This document shows, in pieces, positions 31,416 through 39,960 of a stretch of 45,240 nucleotides of DNA; within the stretch, counting starts at the first letter, position 1, and each line of letters opens with the position of its first letter. The stretch lies in contig RXJP01000039.1 in NCBI GenBank assembly GCA_003963315.1, positions 37,616 through 82,855 on the forward strand. The letters are read 5' to 3'. The position numbers were made by a program, and so were the translations under genes. The notes under the pieces are model-generated. The model was not told the DNA's origin and did not search any database. It was given only the letters and a program-made list of their open reading frames with translations. The DNA comes from Rhodocyclaceae bacterium. GTDB taxonomy: Bacteria; Pseudomonadota; Gammaproteobacteria; Burkholderiales; Rhodocyclaceae.

Positions 31416-33380
31416 TCAAACCTTGAACCCCGCCACGGAGCCTTTCAGTTCCCCGGCCAGGTCGGTGAGGTCGCCGATGGAGTTGGCGGTTTGCTGGGTG
31501 CCGGCGGTGGTCTGCTCGGTGATGCGCAGGATTTCCTTCATGGACTCGGCCACGTTGCGCGCCACTTCCGATTGGCGCTGGGTGTCGCCGGAGACGCCTT
31601 CGATCAGGCGCGCCAGGTCTTTGGCTACGCCGGAGATTTCGGCCAGGGCTTGTCCGGTGGCGTCGGAGAGGCGGGCGCCTTCCACCACGTTCTGGGTGGT
31701 GCGTTCCATGGCGGCGACGGCTTCGTGGGTGTCGGCCTGGATGGTGCGCACCAGGGCGGCGATCTGCTTGGTGGCTTCGGCGGAGCGTTCCGCCAGGCGC
31801 TGCACTTCTTCCGCCACCACGCTGAAGCCCCGTCCCGCTTCGCCGGCGGAAGCGGCCTGGATGGCGGCGTTGAGGGCCAGCACATTGGTCTGCTCGGTGA
31901 TGTCGGAAATCAGCTCGACGATCTCGCCGATCTCCTGGGAGGATTCCCCCAGGCGCTTGATGCGCTTGGAGGTTTCCTGGATCTGCTGGCGCATGTCGTT
32001 CATGCCGGCGATGGCGTTGTGCACCGCCGCCGCGCCGCGCTCCGCCACATCCTGGGACTGGTGGGCGATGCCCGCGGATTCCCGCGCTTTTTCCGACATC
32101 TGGTTCATGGAGCCGGCCATGGACAGCACCAGGCCGCTGGCATAACGGATCTGGTCGGTCTGGGTGTCGGAGGCGGCCAGCAGTTCTTCCGTGGTGTCGG
32201 CGGCCAGGCGGGTGGCCAGGGTGACGCGGCTGGCGGCATCGTTGATGCGCTGGACCAACACCGACAACTGGTCGATGGTGTAGTTGAGGGACTCGGCGAT
32301 GGAGGCGGTGACGTCGCCGGTGACCGTGGCGCGTACGGTGAGGTCGCCATCGGCCAGGTTGGCCATTTCGCCGATCAGGCGGGCGATGGCGTACTGGGTG
32401 GCGGCGTTGGCGGCTTCGGCCTCGCGCCGGTGGCGCTCGGCTTCCTCGCGGCGGGCGACGGCGTCGTCGCTGATGACTTTGACCATCAGCACCAGCATCA
32501 GCAGCGCGGCGGAGCCGAAGGTGGCCACCACGCCCAGGTGCCCGCCGCGACCGCTGAGGCTTTCTTCCAGGCGGCTGCCCAGGGTGTCGGCGGCATCGCG
32601 CAGCCGGCTGCTGTTCTTGATGGCGGCGCCGGCGGCCTGCTTGGCCTGGAGCAGGGGCTTGATGTCGGCGGTGATGGGTTGCAGGCCGTTCTGCCAGCCT
32701 TTGAGCAGGGTTTGCAGTTCGCCGTCCTTGAGCTTGGCGCTGGCCTCCACGGCGGCGTTGATGTCCTTGCCCAATTGGGCGGCGGGGGCCTCGTCCACGG
32801 CGGTGAGGGTGAGGAACAGGGTGGCGTTGCGGCCGATGCGTTCCACCAGCAGGGGCAGGCTGCCGCCGGCCTGGCCGCCCAGATCGGCGGCGCGGGGGGA
32901 TTGTTCGGTGATGTCGCTCACCAGCTTGCCCAAGGCGGTGAGGGATTTTTCCTGGGCCAGCAGCAGTTGCAGGTTGCGGTCCATCTGGTCCCATTGGGCG
33001 CGCAGGTCTTCCAGGGGTGTGTACAGGGCCGGCGAGAGGGGCGGCAGGGTGGCGGCCTTGAGCGGGCCGCCGTTGGTCAATACCGTGAGCAACTGGGCGA
33101 AGCGGTCCCGTCCGTTGCGCAGGTCCGCCATGGCGGATGCCTGCCCGGTGAGCCCGCCCTGGGCGGCCCGGGCCAATTGCTGGCTGAGGGTGCGCATTTC
33201 GCCGGTGACCGCCAGTTGCGCATTGCCGTTGCCGGTGGCCCGGCTGTCCTGCAAGGCGACGAAGGTGGCGGCGATGAAGAACAGCAGGAAGGCGGCAGCC
33301 AGGATCTGCACCTGCATGTTCACGGGGAATTCGCCGATGAGGGGCAGGCGCAGGGGACGGGGAGCGGCGGAAGTCTTCAT
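31416..33380 (-). CDS. pilJ: Type IV pilus chemoreceptor PilJ
   Basis: A 654-residue membrane chemoreceptor. A first helix ([20 protein letters not shown]) precedes a periplasmic region of about 250 residues with PilJ-type sensory helices ([18 protein letters not shown]). A second helix ([16 protein letters not shown]) follows, then HAMP and the signalling domain with [20 protein letters not shown] and [28 protein letters not shown] in place of the usual IEAARAG is typical of PilJ. It signals through PilI to ChpA; in Pseudomonas PilJ responds to pilin and surface contact. It ends in a short C-terminal tail, [13 protein letters not shown], without an NWETF-type tether. Confidence 0.94.
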   Translation of the reverse strand: MKTSAAPRPLRLPLIGEFPVNMQVQILAAAFLLFFIAATFVALQDSRATGNGNAQLAVTGEMRTLSQQLARAAQGGLTGQASAMADLRNGRDRFAQLLTVLTNGGPLKAATLPPLSPALYTPLEDLRAQWDQMDRNLQLLLAQEKSLTALGKLVSDITEQSPRAADLGGQAGGSLPLLVERIGRNATLFLTLTAVDEAPAAQLGKDINAAVEASAKLKDGELQTLLKGWQNGLQPITADIKPLLQAKQAAGAAIKNSSRLRDAADTLGSRLEESLSGRGGHLGVVATFGSAALLMLVLMVKVISDDAVARREEAERHRREAEAANAATQYAIARLIGEMANLADGDLTVRATVTGDVTASIAESLNYTIDQLSVLVQRINDAASRVTLATRLAADTTEELLAASDTQTDQIRYASGLVLSMAGSMNQMSEKARESAGIAHQSQDVAERGAAAVHNAIAGMNDMRQQIQETSKRIKRLGESSQEIGEIVELISDITEQTNVLALNAAIQAASAGEAGRGFSVVAEEVQRLAERSAEATKQIAALVRTIQADTHEAVAAMERTTQNVVEGARLSDATGQALAEISGVAKDLARLIEGVSGDTQRQSEVARNVAESMKEILRITEQTTAGTQQTANSIGDLTDLAGELKGSVAGFKV

Positions 33381-33421
33381 AGGACGGATCGGAAACGGTT
33401 AACCACGGCGAGAGGTGACGG

Positions 33422-33519
33422 CGTTAGCCACGGGGGACACGGGGAGCACGGGGAGATGCCGAAAACCAGGTCCAATTCAAGGAGGCTTTTGTCCTTCCCC
33501 GTGCTCCCCGTGGCTAACG
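33422..33519. repeat. Inverted repeat between pilI and pilJ with a duplicated block in one arm
   Basis: The right arm (33496-33519) pairs with the left arm starting at CGTTAGCCACGGGG (33422), but the left arm carries an extra block (GACACGGGG) of about nine bases. The 175-base gap between pilI and pilJ is mostly this element. It differs from the other repeat classes in the window. Confidence 0.75.
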
Positions 33520-33555
33520 TCCTTGATCTTGTCTTTGCCTTTGACATGCTTCCTC

Positions 33556-34065
33556 TCACAGCGCGATATCAAGGAAGCGTGGCGATTGCAGCAGGGTCGG
33601 CACCACCAGTCGGCGCCAGGTTTCGTTCTGGCCGTCCCGCAGTTTTTCGCCGGCCCAGGGACGGTTGGCATCGGCGGCGGCGGGTTCGGGTTTGAGCCCT
33701 TCCGGCGCACGCAGGCCGAGGATGCGGTTTACCAACAGGGCGCTGTTGATGCCGTGGCGGGCGCCCACCAGGAGCAGCCGCGCCTGGCCGTTGCGCGGCG
33801 TGGCGGCGAGGCCGTGGAAGGCGGCCAGGTCCACCACGCTGTAGAGGGTGCCGCGGATGTTGGCCAGGCCCGCGTACCAGGGCTGGGTCAGGGGCACGTC
33901 CGCCAGGGGCGGCAAGGGCACCACTTCGCCGGCGTCGGTGAGGTCCAGCAGCCAGCGTTCGCCGCCGGCCTCGACGCAGAGCAAGGCGCCGGAACTGCCG
34001 CCCTGTTCGGCCCGGTCCAGCTTGGCGCTAAGGCCCTGTTGGAATTCCTTGAGGGAAGTTTTCAT
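33556..34065 (-). CDS. pilI: CheW-like coupling protein PilI
   Basis: A 169-residue cytoplasmic adaptor that joins the PilJ receptor to the ChpA kinase. The CheW fold is visible: ALLCVEAGGERWLLDLTDAG, then VPLTQPWYAGLANIRGTLYS and VVDLAAFHG, the last being the conserved binding strand. LLVGARHGINSALLVNRILG closes the second barrel. Its start overlaps the pilG stop by four bases (ATGA), so the pair is translated together. Confidence 0.91.
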   Translation of the reverse strand: MKTSLKEFQQGLSAKLDRAEQGGSSGALLCVEAGGERWLLDLTDAGEVVPLPPLADVPLTQPWYAGLANIRGTLYSVVDLAAFHGLAATPRNGQARLLLVGARHGINSALLVNRILGLRAPEGLKPEPAAADANRPWAGEKLRDGQNETWRRLVVPTLLQSPRFLDIAL

Positions 34066-34475
34066 TGCGCCTTGGCGGCGTGGGCGGCCACCGCTTGCAA
34101 CAAATCCTGCTGGGTGAAGGGCTTGGTCAGGTATTGCTCGGAGCCCACCATGCGGCCACGGGCCTTGTCGAAAATGCCGTCCTTGGAGGACAGCATCACC
34201 ACCGGGATGGCGGCGAAGCGCGGGTTCTTCTTGATCAGGGCGCAGGTCTGGTAGCCGTCCAGGCGCGGCATCAGGATGTCGCAGAAGATCACTTGCGGGT
34301 TTTCGTCGGCGATCTTGGCCAGGGCGTCGAAGCCGTCTTCCGCCAGCACCACCTGGCAGCCGGCCTGGGCCAGGAACAGTTCGGCGCTGCGCCGGATGGT
34401 GCTCGAGTCGTCGATCACCATCACCTTGATGCCGCGAAGTTCGCTGCCGGGATCGGTTTGATTTTCTGCGTTCAT
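34062..34475 (-). CDS. pilG: Response regulator PilG
   Basis: A 137-residue single-domain receiver. The acidic pair is in VMVIDDSSTIRRSAELFL, the phosphorylated Asp in VIFCDILMPRLDGYQTCALI, and the switch lysine in YLTKPFTQQDLL. LSSKDGIFDKARGRMVGSEQ marks it as PilG rather than PilH or CheY. PilG is phosphorylated by ChpA and promotes pilus extension. In many species pilH follows pilG; here pilI follows directly. It is divergent from thiD. Confidence 0.93.
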   Translation of the reverse strand: MNAENQTDPGSELRGIKVMVIDDSSTIRRSAELFLAQAGCQVVLAEDGFDALAKIADENPQVIFCDILMPRLDGYQTCALIKKNPRFAAIPVVMLSSKDGIFDKARGRMVGSEQYLTKPFTQQDLLQAVAAHAAKAQ

Positions 34476-34579
34476 GTCGGCTTCATGGCGTGGATGAGGT
34501 CCGGGCCCTTCCGCCGGGCGGCGGCGGGCATTCGGTTAGAATGGCCGAATCTTACCGCAGCACAGGTTCCGCCCCGCCC

Positions 34580-35455
34580 ATGGCCTCGTCTTCCTCTTCC
34601 CCCCCTCCCTATCTGCCGCCCCTGGTGCTGACCTTCGCCGCCACCGATCCCACCGGCGGCGCGGGCATCCAGGCCGACATCCTGACCCTGTCCAGCATGG
34701 GCTGCCACGCCCTGGCGGTGGTGACCGCCATCACCGTGCAGGACACCTCGGGGGTGGAGGGCATCCTGCCCATGGACCCGGACTGGGTGGCCGACCAGGC
34801 CCGCAGCCTGCTGGAGGATGTGCCCGTGGCCGCCTTCAAGCTGGGCATGCTGGGCAGCGTGGAGAACATCGCCGTCATCGCCGAGATCGTGGCGGACTAT
34901 CCCGACATTCCCCTGATCCTCGATCCGGTGCTGGCCTCGGGCCGGGGCGACCAGTTCGCCGATGAGGAAATGGTGTCGGCCATGATCGAGCTGCTGCTGC
35001 CGGAAACCACCATCCTCACCCCCAACAGTCTGGAGGCGCGGCGCCTGGCCCAGAACGACGAGGATGACGACAATGGGGACGCCCGTCCCGGCCTCGATGT
35101 CTGCGCGCTTCGCCTGATCGAATTCGGCGCCGAGTACGTGCTGATCACCGGCACCCACGAAAACACGGCCCAAGTGGAGAACCTGCTCTATGGCCCCCAG
35201 GGCCTGATCCGCACGGACAAATGGGAGCGCCTGCCCGGCAGCTACCATGGTTCCGGTTGCACCTTGGCTTCCGCCATTACCGCCAGCCTGGCCGGCGGCG
35301 CCGACATCGAAGCCGCCGTGCAGGAAGCCCAGGAGTACACCTGGCAGGCCCTGGCCGCCGGCTTCCGGCCGGGCATGGGCCAGCACATTCCGGACCGCCT
35401 CTTTTGGGCCCGCGGTGAAGAGGGCGATGACGGCGGCGACGATGCCGGCAAATAG
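34580..35455 (+). CDS. thiD: Hydroxymethylpyrimidine/phosphomethylpyrimidine kinase
   Basis: A 291-residue ribokinase-fold enzyme that phosphorylates hydroxymethylpyrimidine and its phosphate to the diphosphate for thiamine synthesis. TFAATDPTGGAGIQADI is the substrate loop, and YHGSGCTLASAI holds the anion hole and catalytic Cys usual for ThiD. The N-terminal Ser/Pro stretch and the acidic insertion NDEDDDNGDA near 155-165 are additions to the core. The ATG at 34580 is chosen; an in-frame ATG at 34541 is possible. The next gene is thiE, so the two join the pyrimidine and thiazole halves of thiamine phosphate. Confidence 0.93.
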   Translation: MASSSSSPPPYLPPLVLTFAATDPTGGAGIQADILTLSSMGCHALAVVTAITVQDTSGVEGILPMDPDWVADQARSLLEDVPVAAFKLGMLGSVENIAVIAEIVADYPDIPLILDPVLASGRGDQFADEEMVSAMIELLLPETTILTPNSLEARRLAQNDEDDDNGDARPGLDVCALRLIEFGAEYVLITGTHENTAQVENLLYGPQGLIRTDKWERLPGSYHGSGCTLASAITASLAGGADIEAAVQEAQEYTWQALAAGFRPGMGQHIPDRLFWARGEEGDDGGDDAGK

Positions 35456-35465
35456 GCTCCCCACG

Positions 35466-35579
35466 AACTCCCCCCTGACAAGGGGGGGTGGGGGGGTTAT
35501 AAATCCACGCCGATTGACCCCAACCCTTCCCCGTTCCTCCCTCCTTCAACTAGGCTCAGGGCCGGCTTATCAGGGGAGT
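35466..35579. repeat. Dispersed GC-rich repeat between thiD and thiE
   Basis: CCCCCCTGACAAGGGGGGG with a G-run and GGTTATAA tail is followed by a TTCAACTAGGCTCAGGGCC half-element and CTTATCAGGGGAG. It is the same composite as the livH-livM element. The remaining bases before the thiE start at 35588 are too few for a separate promoter. Confidence 0.8.
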
Positions 35580-35587
35580 GGACGTTC

Positions 35588-36226
35588 ATGACCCGCAGCG
35601 CCCTGCGCGGCCTCTACCCTGTAACCCCCGACGATTTCCTGTTGCCGCGACTGTCGGCCCTGGTGTCGATGACCCTTGAGGGCGGTGCGCGCATCATCCA
35701 GTACCGCAACAAGACCGCGCCCCAGCCCCTGCGCCGTTCCCAGGCGGCGGAGCTGGTGCGCATCTGCAAGGCCGTCGGGGCGAAGCTGATCGTCAATGAC
35801 GACCTGGCCCTGGCCCTGGAAATCGGCGCTGACGGTGTGCATCTGGGCAAGGAGGATATGGCTGGTGGCGATCTCAAGAGCGCCCGCGAGGCCTTGGGAC
35901 CGCAGCGCATCCTCGGCGTGTCCTGCTACAACGATATGGCCCGGGCGGAAGCTGCCGCTGCCGCCCGGGCGGACTACGTGGCCTTTGGTGCGATGTTTTC
36001 TTCTTTCACCAAACCCAAGGCGGCGCAGGCATCCTTGTCCCTGATCACCGAAGCCAAGGCCCGCTTCGGCTCCCAGGGCATGGCTATCGCCGCCATCGGC
36101 GGCATCACCTTGGACAACGCGGCGGACGTCATCGCCGCTGGCGCCGACCTGGTGGCCGTGATTACCGATCTCTTCGATGCCATGGACATTGCGTCCCGCG
36201 CCGAGGCTTACCAAAAACTGTTTTGA
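35588..36226 (+). CDS. thiE: Thiamine-phosphate synthase
   Basis: A 212-residue TIM-barrel enzyme that joins hydroxymethylpyrimidine diphosphate and thiazole phosphate to thiamine phosphate. Family marks are GLYPVTPD at the start, [31 protein letters not shown] with the diphosphate-binding residues, [21 protein letters not shown] and [12 protein letters not shown]. The length is normal. The hemL start lies ten bases after its stop, so thiD, thiE and hemL may be one transcript. Confidence 0.95.
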   Translation: MTRSALRGLYPVTPDDFLLPRLSALVSMTLEGGARIIQYRNKTAPQPLRRSQAAELVRICKAVGAKLIVNDDLALALEIGADGVHLGKEDMAGGDLKSAREALGPQRILGVSCYNDMARAEAAAAARADYVAFGAMFSSFTKPKAAQASLSLITEAKARFGSQGMAIAAIGGITLDNAADVIAAGADLVAVITDLFDAMDIASRAEAYQKLF

Positions 36227-36236
36227 GATTGTCGCC

Positions 36237-37514
36237 ATGACCAAGAACGAAGACCTCTTTGCCCGCGCCCAGCGCCATATCCCCGGCGGCGTGAATTCCC
36301 CCGTCCGCGCCTTCCGTTCCGTCGGCGGCACGCCGCGCTTCTTCACCAAGGGCGAAGGCCCCTACGTCTGGGATGCCGATGGCAAGCGCTACATCGACTA
36401 TGTGGGTTCCTGGGGTCCGCTGATCCTGGGCCACGCCGAACCGGATACCGTGAAGGCGGTGCAGGACGCCGCCGCCAAGGGACTTTCCTTCGGCGCGCCC
36501 ACCGAGGCGGAAATCGAACTGGCCGACCTGCTCTGCCAACTGGTGCCCAGCATGGACATGGTGCGCCTGGTGTCTTCCGGCACCGAGGCCACCATGAGCG
36601 CCATCCGCCTGGCCCGGGGCCACACCGGCCGCGATGTGCTGATCAAGTTCGAAGGCTGCTACCACGGCCATGCCGACAGCCTGTTGGTGAAGGCCGGTTC
36701 CGGCATGCTCACCTTCGGCAATCCTTCCTCTTCCGGCGTGCCCGCCGACTTGGCCCAGCACACCCTGGTGCTGGACTACAACGATCCGCAGCAACTGCGC
36801 GACGCCTTCGCCCAGCACGGCGACAAGATCGCCTGCGTCATCGTCGAGCCGGTGGCCGGCAACATGAACCTGATCGCGCCCAAACCCGAATTCCTGCAAG
36901 CCATGCGTGAGCTGTGTACGAAGCACGGTGCGGTGTTGATCTTCGACGAGGTGATGACCGGCTTCCGCGTCGGCCTCAAGTCCGCCCAAGGCCTCTACGG
37001 CATCGTGCCCGACCTGTCCACCTTCGGCAAGATCGTGGGCGGCGGCATGCCCCTGGGGGCTTTCGGCGGCAAGCGCGAGATCATGGAAAAGATCGCGCCC
37101 CTCGGCCCCGTGTATCAAGCCGGCACCCTGTCGGGCAATCCCCTGTCCGTGGCCGCCGGTTTGGTGACCCTGAAAAAAATCCAGGCCCCCGGCTTCTACG
37201 AGGCGCTGGCGGCCAAGACACAATCCCTGGTGGATGGTCTCACCGCCGCGGCGAAAAAACGCGGCGTCACCTTCTGCGCCCAAAGTGTGGGCGGCATGTT
37301 CGGCGTGTATTTCGCCGCCACGCCCCCCGCCAGCTATGCCGAAATCATGAAGGCGGACAAGGAGGCCTTCAACGGTTTCTTCCATGCCCTGCTGGAAAAG
37401 GGCATCTATCTGGCGCCTTCCGCCTTCGAGGCGGGCTTCGTGTCCGCCGCCCACAGCGCCGCCGACATCGCCGCCACGGTGCAGGCGGCGGAAGAGGTGT
37501 TTGCGTCACATTAG
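36237..37514 (+). CDS. hemL: Glutamate-1-semialdehyde 2,1-aminomutase
   Basis: A 425-residue PLP enzyme that converts glutamate-1-semialdehyde to 5-aminolevulinate in the C5 heme pathway. The PLP lysine is Lys265 in [50 protein letters not shown] and [16 protein letters not shown], with normal small deviations, are the family signature. The ATG at 36237 is chosen because it gives the standard [18 protein letters not shown] start. Use of HemL means 5-aminolevulinate is made from glutamyl-tRNA, as usual outside alphaproteobacteria. Confidence 0.96.
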   Translation: MTKNEDLFARAQRHIPGGVNSPVRAFRSVGGTPRFFTKGEGPYVWDADGKRYIDYVGSWGPLILGHAEPDTVKAVQDAAAKGLSFGAPTEAEIELADLLCQLVPSMDMVRLVSSGTEATMSAIRLARGHTGRDVLIKFEGCYHGHADSLLVKAGSGMLTFGNPSSSGVPADLAQHTLVLDYNDPQQLRDAFAQHGDKIACVIVEPVAGNMNLIAPKPEFLQAMRELCTKHGAVLIFDEVMTGFRVGLKSAQGLYGIVPDLSTFGKIVGGGMPLGAFGGKREIMEKIAPLGPVYQAGTLSGNPLSVAAGLVTLKKIQAPGFYEALAAKTQSLVDGLTAAAKKRGVTFCAQSVGGMFGVYFAATPPASYAEIMKADKEAFNGFFHALLEKGIYLAPSAFEAGFVSAAHSAADIAATVQAAEEVFASH

Positions 37515-37562
37515 CACTTCATCATGGTGCCCGTGGGCAATCCATAAAGGGGCTAGCATGGG

Positions 37563-37585
37563 GCCTTCTGATTTGAACAGAAGGC
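37563..37585 (+). promoter_or_regulatory. Hairpin covering the bacteriohemerythrin ribosome binding site
   Basis: GCCTTCTG (37563-37570) and CAGAAGGC (37578-37585) form an 8-bp stem. The second arm contains AGAAGG, the likely ribosome binding site of an ATG at 37591. If that is the start, the fold would hide the site and could control translation. Confidence 0.4.
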
Positions 37586-37590
37586 AGTCC

Positions 37591-37992
37591 ATGGAATGGC
37601 AGGCAGAATATTCGGTTGGCATTGACACCATCGACCGGCAGCACAAGGAAATTCTTGGCTACATCAACCGGCTCAACGATGCCCTGGACGGCAAGGACCG
37701 CTGGAACGTCAGCCACTACCTGCTGATTCAGGTGGATGCGTTCATCAAGGTGCATTTCGCGGTGGAAGAGGCGCTGCTGGAGATCATTGCCTATCCCGAC
37801 CTGGCGGCCCACAAGCTCGGCCACCAGGACATCATTGATCACATCGCCGACCTCAAGCTGCGGGCGGTGAGGGAAGACATTTCCGGCGAATTGGTGCAGT
37901 TCCTGCGCGACTGGTTCATCGGCCATGTGCTGGAAAGCGACCGGGCCTACGGCAAGTACATTGTCGCCCGGGAGCAGGGAACGCCGCCCTGA
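37591..37992 (+). CDS. Bacteriohemerythrin
   Basis: A 133-residue four-helix oxygen-binding protein with a non-heme di-iron centre. The ligands are all present: His18 (DRQH), His55 and Glu59 (HFAVEE), His74 and His78 (HKLGH), and the late His and Asp in WFIGHVLESDRAY. It may store or deliver oxygen, or sense it, in a microaerobic cell. The start is open: an in-frame ATG at 37558 follows AAAGGGG and adds 11 residues, while the ATG at 37591 gives the common short MEW opening. It lies downstream of hemL on the same strand. Confidence 0.9.
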   Translation: MEWQAEYSVGIDTIDRQHKEILGYINRLNDALDGKDRWNVSHYLLIQVDAFIKVHFAVEEALLEIIAYPDLAAHKLGHQDIIDHIADLKLRAVREDISGELVQFLRDWFIGHVLESDRAYGKYIVAREQGTPP

Positions 37993-38075
37993 GGGACGAT
38001 TGATCCAGGGACAGGTTGCAGTATCGGGCGGCAGGCCCCAGAATCCGCGCTCACCGCCTTTCCTGCCCATCTATT

Positions 38076-39386
38076 TTGAGTTCGTCCCCTCGCCCCCGCC
38101 GTTCCGTCTCTGACCTTCCCGAAGATTCCCTGGCCTATGCCCTGCGGTGCGCGGCGGAAGGAATCGCGGCCGTTTTCCGGGGCCGCAACCTGGATGTCGC
38201 CCTGGCCGCGCTGCACCTGCCCCCGGCGGTACGACCGACGGTGATGGACTTGGTTTATGGCACCCTGCGCGCCTATGGCCGTGGCGATTTCTTCCTGGCC
38301 CGCCTGATGCCGAAGCCTTTGCAGGACCAGGAAACCCGTGCCCTCTTGCAGGTGGCGCTGTACCGCCTGGAACGACGCGGCGACGATGCCCACACGACAG
38401 TAGACCAGGCGGTGCATGCCGCCGCCCGTATTGCCGGAGGGCGTTTCCGTGCCCTGGTGAATGCGGTATTGCGGAATTTCCTGCGGCGGCAGGAGGAGTT
38501 GCAGGCTGCCGCCGACACCGATGACGTGGCCTGTTGGCAACATCCGCTATGGTGGATCGAGGCCCTGCGCCGGGCTTATCCCGATACCTGGCAGACCGTA
38601 CTGGCGGCGGGCAATCTTCATCCCCCCATGAGCCTGCGGGTGAACCTGCGCCGAGGCCGTTTGGACGACTACCTGGCCCGCCTGGCCGCGGCGGAAATCG
38701 CCGCCCGGCCCTGGGGCGAGGCCGGCATCCTGCTGGAAAAGCCGGTGGCGGTGGACAAGCTGCCAGGCTTCTTCGACGGTTTGGTATCGGTGCAGGATTG
38801 GGGCGCCCAACGGGCCGCCCGCCTGCTCGACGTCGGCCCTGGCCTACGCGTGCTCGACGCCTGCGCCGCCCCCGGCGGCAAGACCGCCCACTTGTTGGAA
38901 CTGGCCGAGGTGGCTCTGCTGGCCCTGGATGCGGAACCCAAGCGCGCCGCCCGGGTGGTGGACAACCTGGCCCGCCTGGGCTTGCAGGCCGAGGTCAAAA
39001 CCGCCGATTGCCGCGTTCCCGCTACTTGGTGGGACGGCCGTCCCTTTGATCGCATCCTGGCCGATGTGCCCTGTTCCGCCTCGGGCGTGGTGCGCCGCCA
39101 TCCCGACGCCAAGGTCCTGCGCCGTGCCGCGGATGTGAAGGGATTCGCCGCCACCCAGAAGGAAATCCTCGAGGCCCTGTGGCCGCTGCTGGCCCCCGGT
39201 GGCACAATGCTCTACTGTACGTGTTCGGTATTCCCCGAGGAGAACGGGCAGCAGGTGGCGGCGTTTCTCACCCGTCATGCCGATGCCCACCGGATAGCGC
39301 TAGAACAACAACCCGAATTGCAACTGCTGCCCAACGCCGATCATGACGGTTTCTACTATGCCCTGCTGCAAAAGCGCGCGCCCTGA
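38076..39386 (+). CDS. rsmB: 16S rRNA cytosine-967 methyltransferase RsmB
   Basis: An approximately 436-residue RNA m5C methyltransferase that modifies C967 of 16S rRNA. Residues 1-140 form a NusB-like RNA-binding domain (LVYGTLRAYGRGDFFLARLM, then VDQAVHAAARIAGG). The catalytic half has the SAM loop LDACAAPGGKTAHLLEL, the first catalytic Cys in ADVPCSASGVVRRHP and the second in YCTCSVFPEENGQQV. No ATG opens the frame. I use the TTG at 38076, which gives MSSSPRP; another TTG at 38016 is possible. Neither has a strong ribosome binding site, so the start is uncertain. The following gene overlaps its end. Confidence 0.9.
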   Translation: MSSSPRPRRSVSDLPEDSLAYALRCAAEGIAAVFRGRNLDVALAALHLPPAVRPTVMDLVYGTLRAYGRGDFFLARLMPKPLQDQETRALLQVALYRLERRGDDAHTTVDQAVHAAARIAGGRFRALVNAVLRNFLRRQEELQAAADTDDVACWQHPLWWIEALRRAYPDTWQTVLAAGNLHPPMSLRVNLRRGRLDDYLARLAAAEIAARPWGEAGILLEKPVAVDKLPGFFDGLVSVQDWGAQRAARLLDVGPGLRVLDACAAPGGKTAHLLELAEVALLALDAEPKRAARVVDNLARLGLQAEVKTADCRVPATWWDGRPFDRILADVPCSASGVVRRHPDAKVLRRAADVKGFAATQKEILEALWPLLAPGGTMLYCTCSVFPEENGQQVAAFLTRHADAHRIALEQQPELQLLPNADHDGFYYALLQKRAP

Positions 39387-39960
39387 CGGCTTCTGCCGTC
39401 TGCTGCGCGCTTTTCTGGCCCTGACGCTGGCCTTCATGTGCATCGGCGCTGCGGCGGGAGGCATAGAACCTACCCGGGCCGCCCTGGTGGCCACCGAAGA
39501 CGGCTACGCCCTGGCGGCGGAGTTCAATGTGGATCTCGGGCCGCGGGTGGAAGAGGCGGTCACCCGGGGCATCGCCCTCTACTTCAATCTGGAATTCGAG
39601 CTGACCCGGGATCGCTGGTATTGGGCCAATGAGCACGTGGCCAGCCATACCTTGACCTACCGTCTCAGTTACACGCCACTGACCCGCCAGTACCGCCTCG
39701 CCACCGGTTCCTTGTTCCGCAGTTTCGACACCTTGTCCGAGGCCTTGCGCGCCCTGGGCCGGGTGGGCGCTTTGCCGGTCATGGAGCGGGGCACCATCAA
39801 GCCCGGCGAACGCTATATGGCCGCCGTGCGCCTGGGCCTGGATCGCAACCAATTGCCGAAACCTTTCCAGCTCGATGCCTTCGCCAACCGCGACTGGGAC
39901 ATTCCGGCCAAGGTGTTGCGCTGGCAGCCCGTCCTACCGGCGGCGGGGGAGAGTAAATGA
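39343..39960 (+). CDS. DUF4390 domain protein, exported
   Basis: A 205-residue protein of unknown function, found in betaproteobacteria between rsmB and the NtrY-like kinase. An N-terminal basic segment and a hydrophobic stretch ([20 protein letters not shown]) form a signal peptide, so the body is periplasmic. The domain is mainly beta, with [34 protein letters not shown] and [19 protein letters not shown]. It overlaps rsmB by 44 bases (or 29 if the ATG at 39358 is used) and overlaps the kinase start by four bases. Position suggests a link to the membrane kinase, perhaps as its periplasmic partner; this is inference. Confidence 0.85.
   Translation: MTVSTMPCCKSARPDGFCRLLRAFLALTLAFMCIGAAAGGIEPTRAALVATEDGYALAAEFNVDLGPRVEEAVTRGIALYFNLEFELTRDRWYWANEHVASHTLTYRLSYTPLTRQYRLATGSLFRSFDTLSEALRALGRVGALPVMERGTIKPGERYMAAVRLGLDRNQLPKPFQLDAFANRDWDIPAKVLRWQPVLPAAGESK

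Noticed and set aside
31491-33695. A 734-codon plus-strand frame opposite pilJ and pilI
   Set aside because: Low-complexity Gly- and Gln-rich translation, antisense to PilJ, whose receptor domains are clear.
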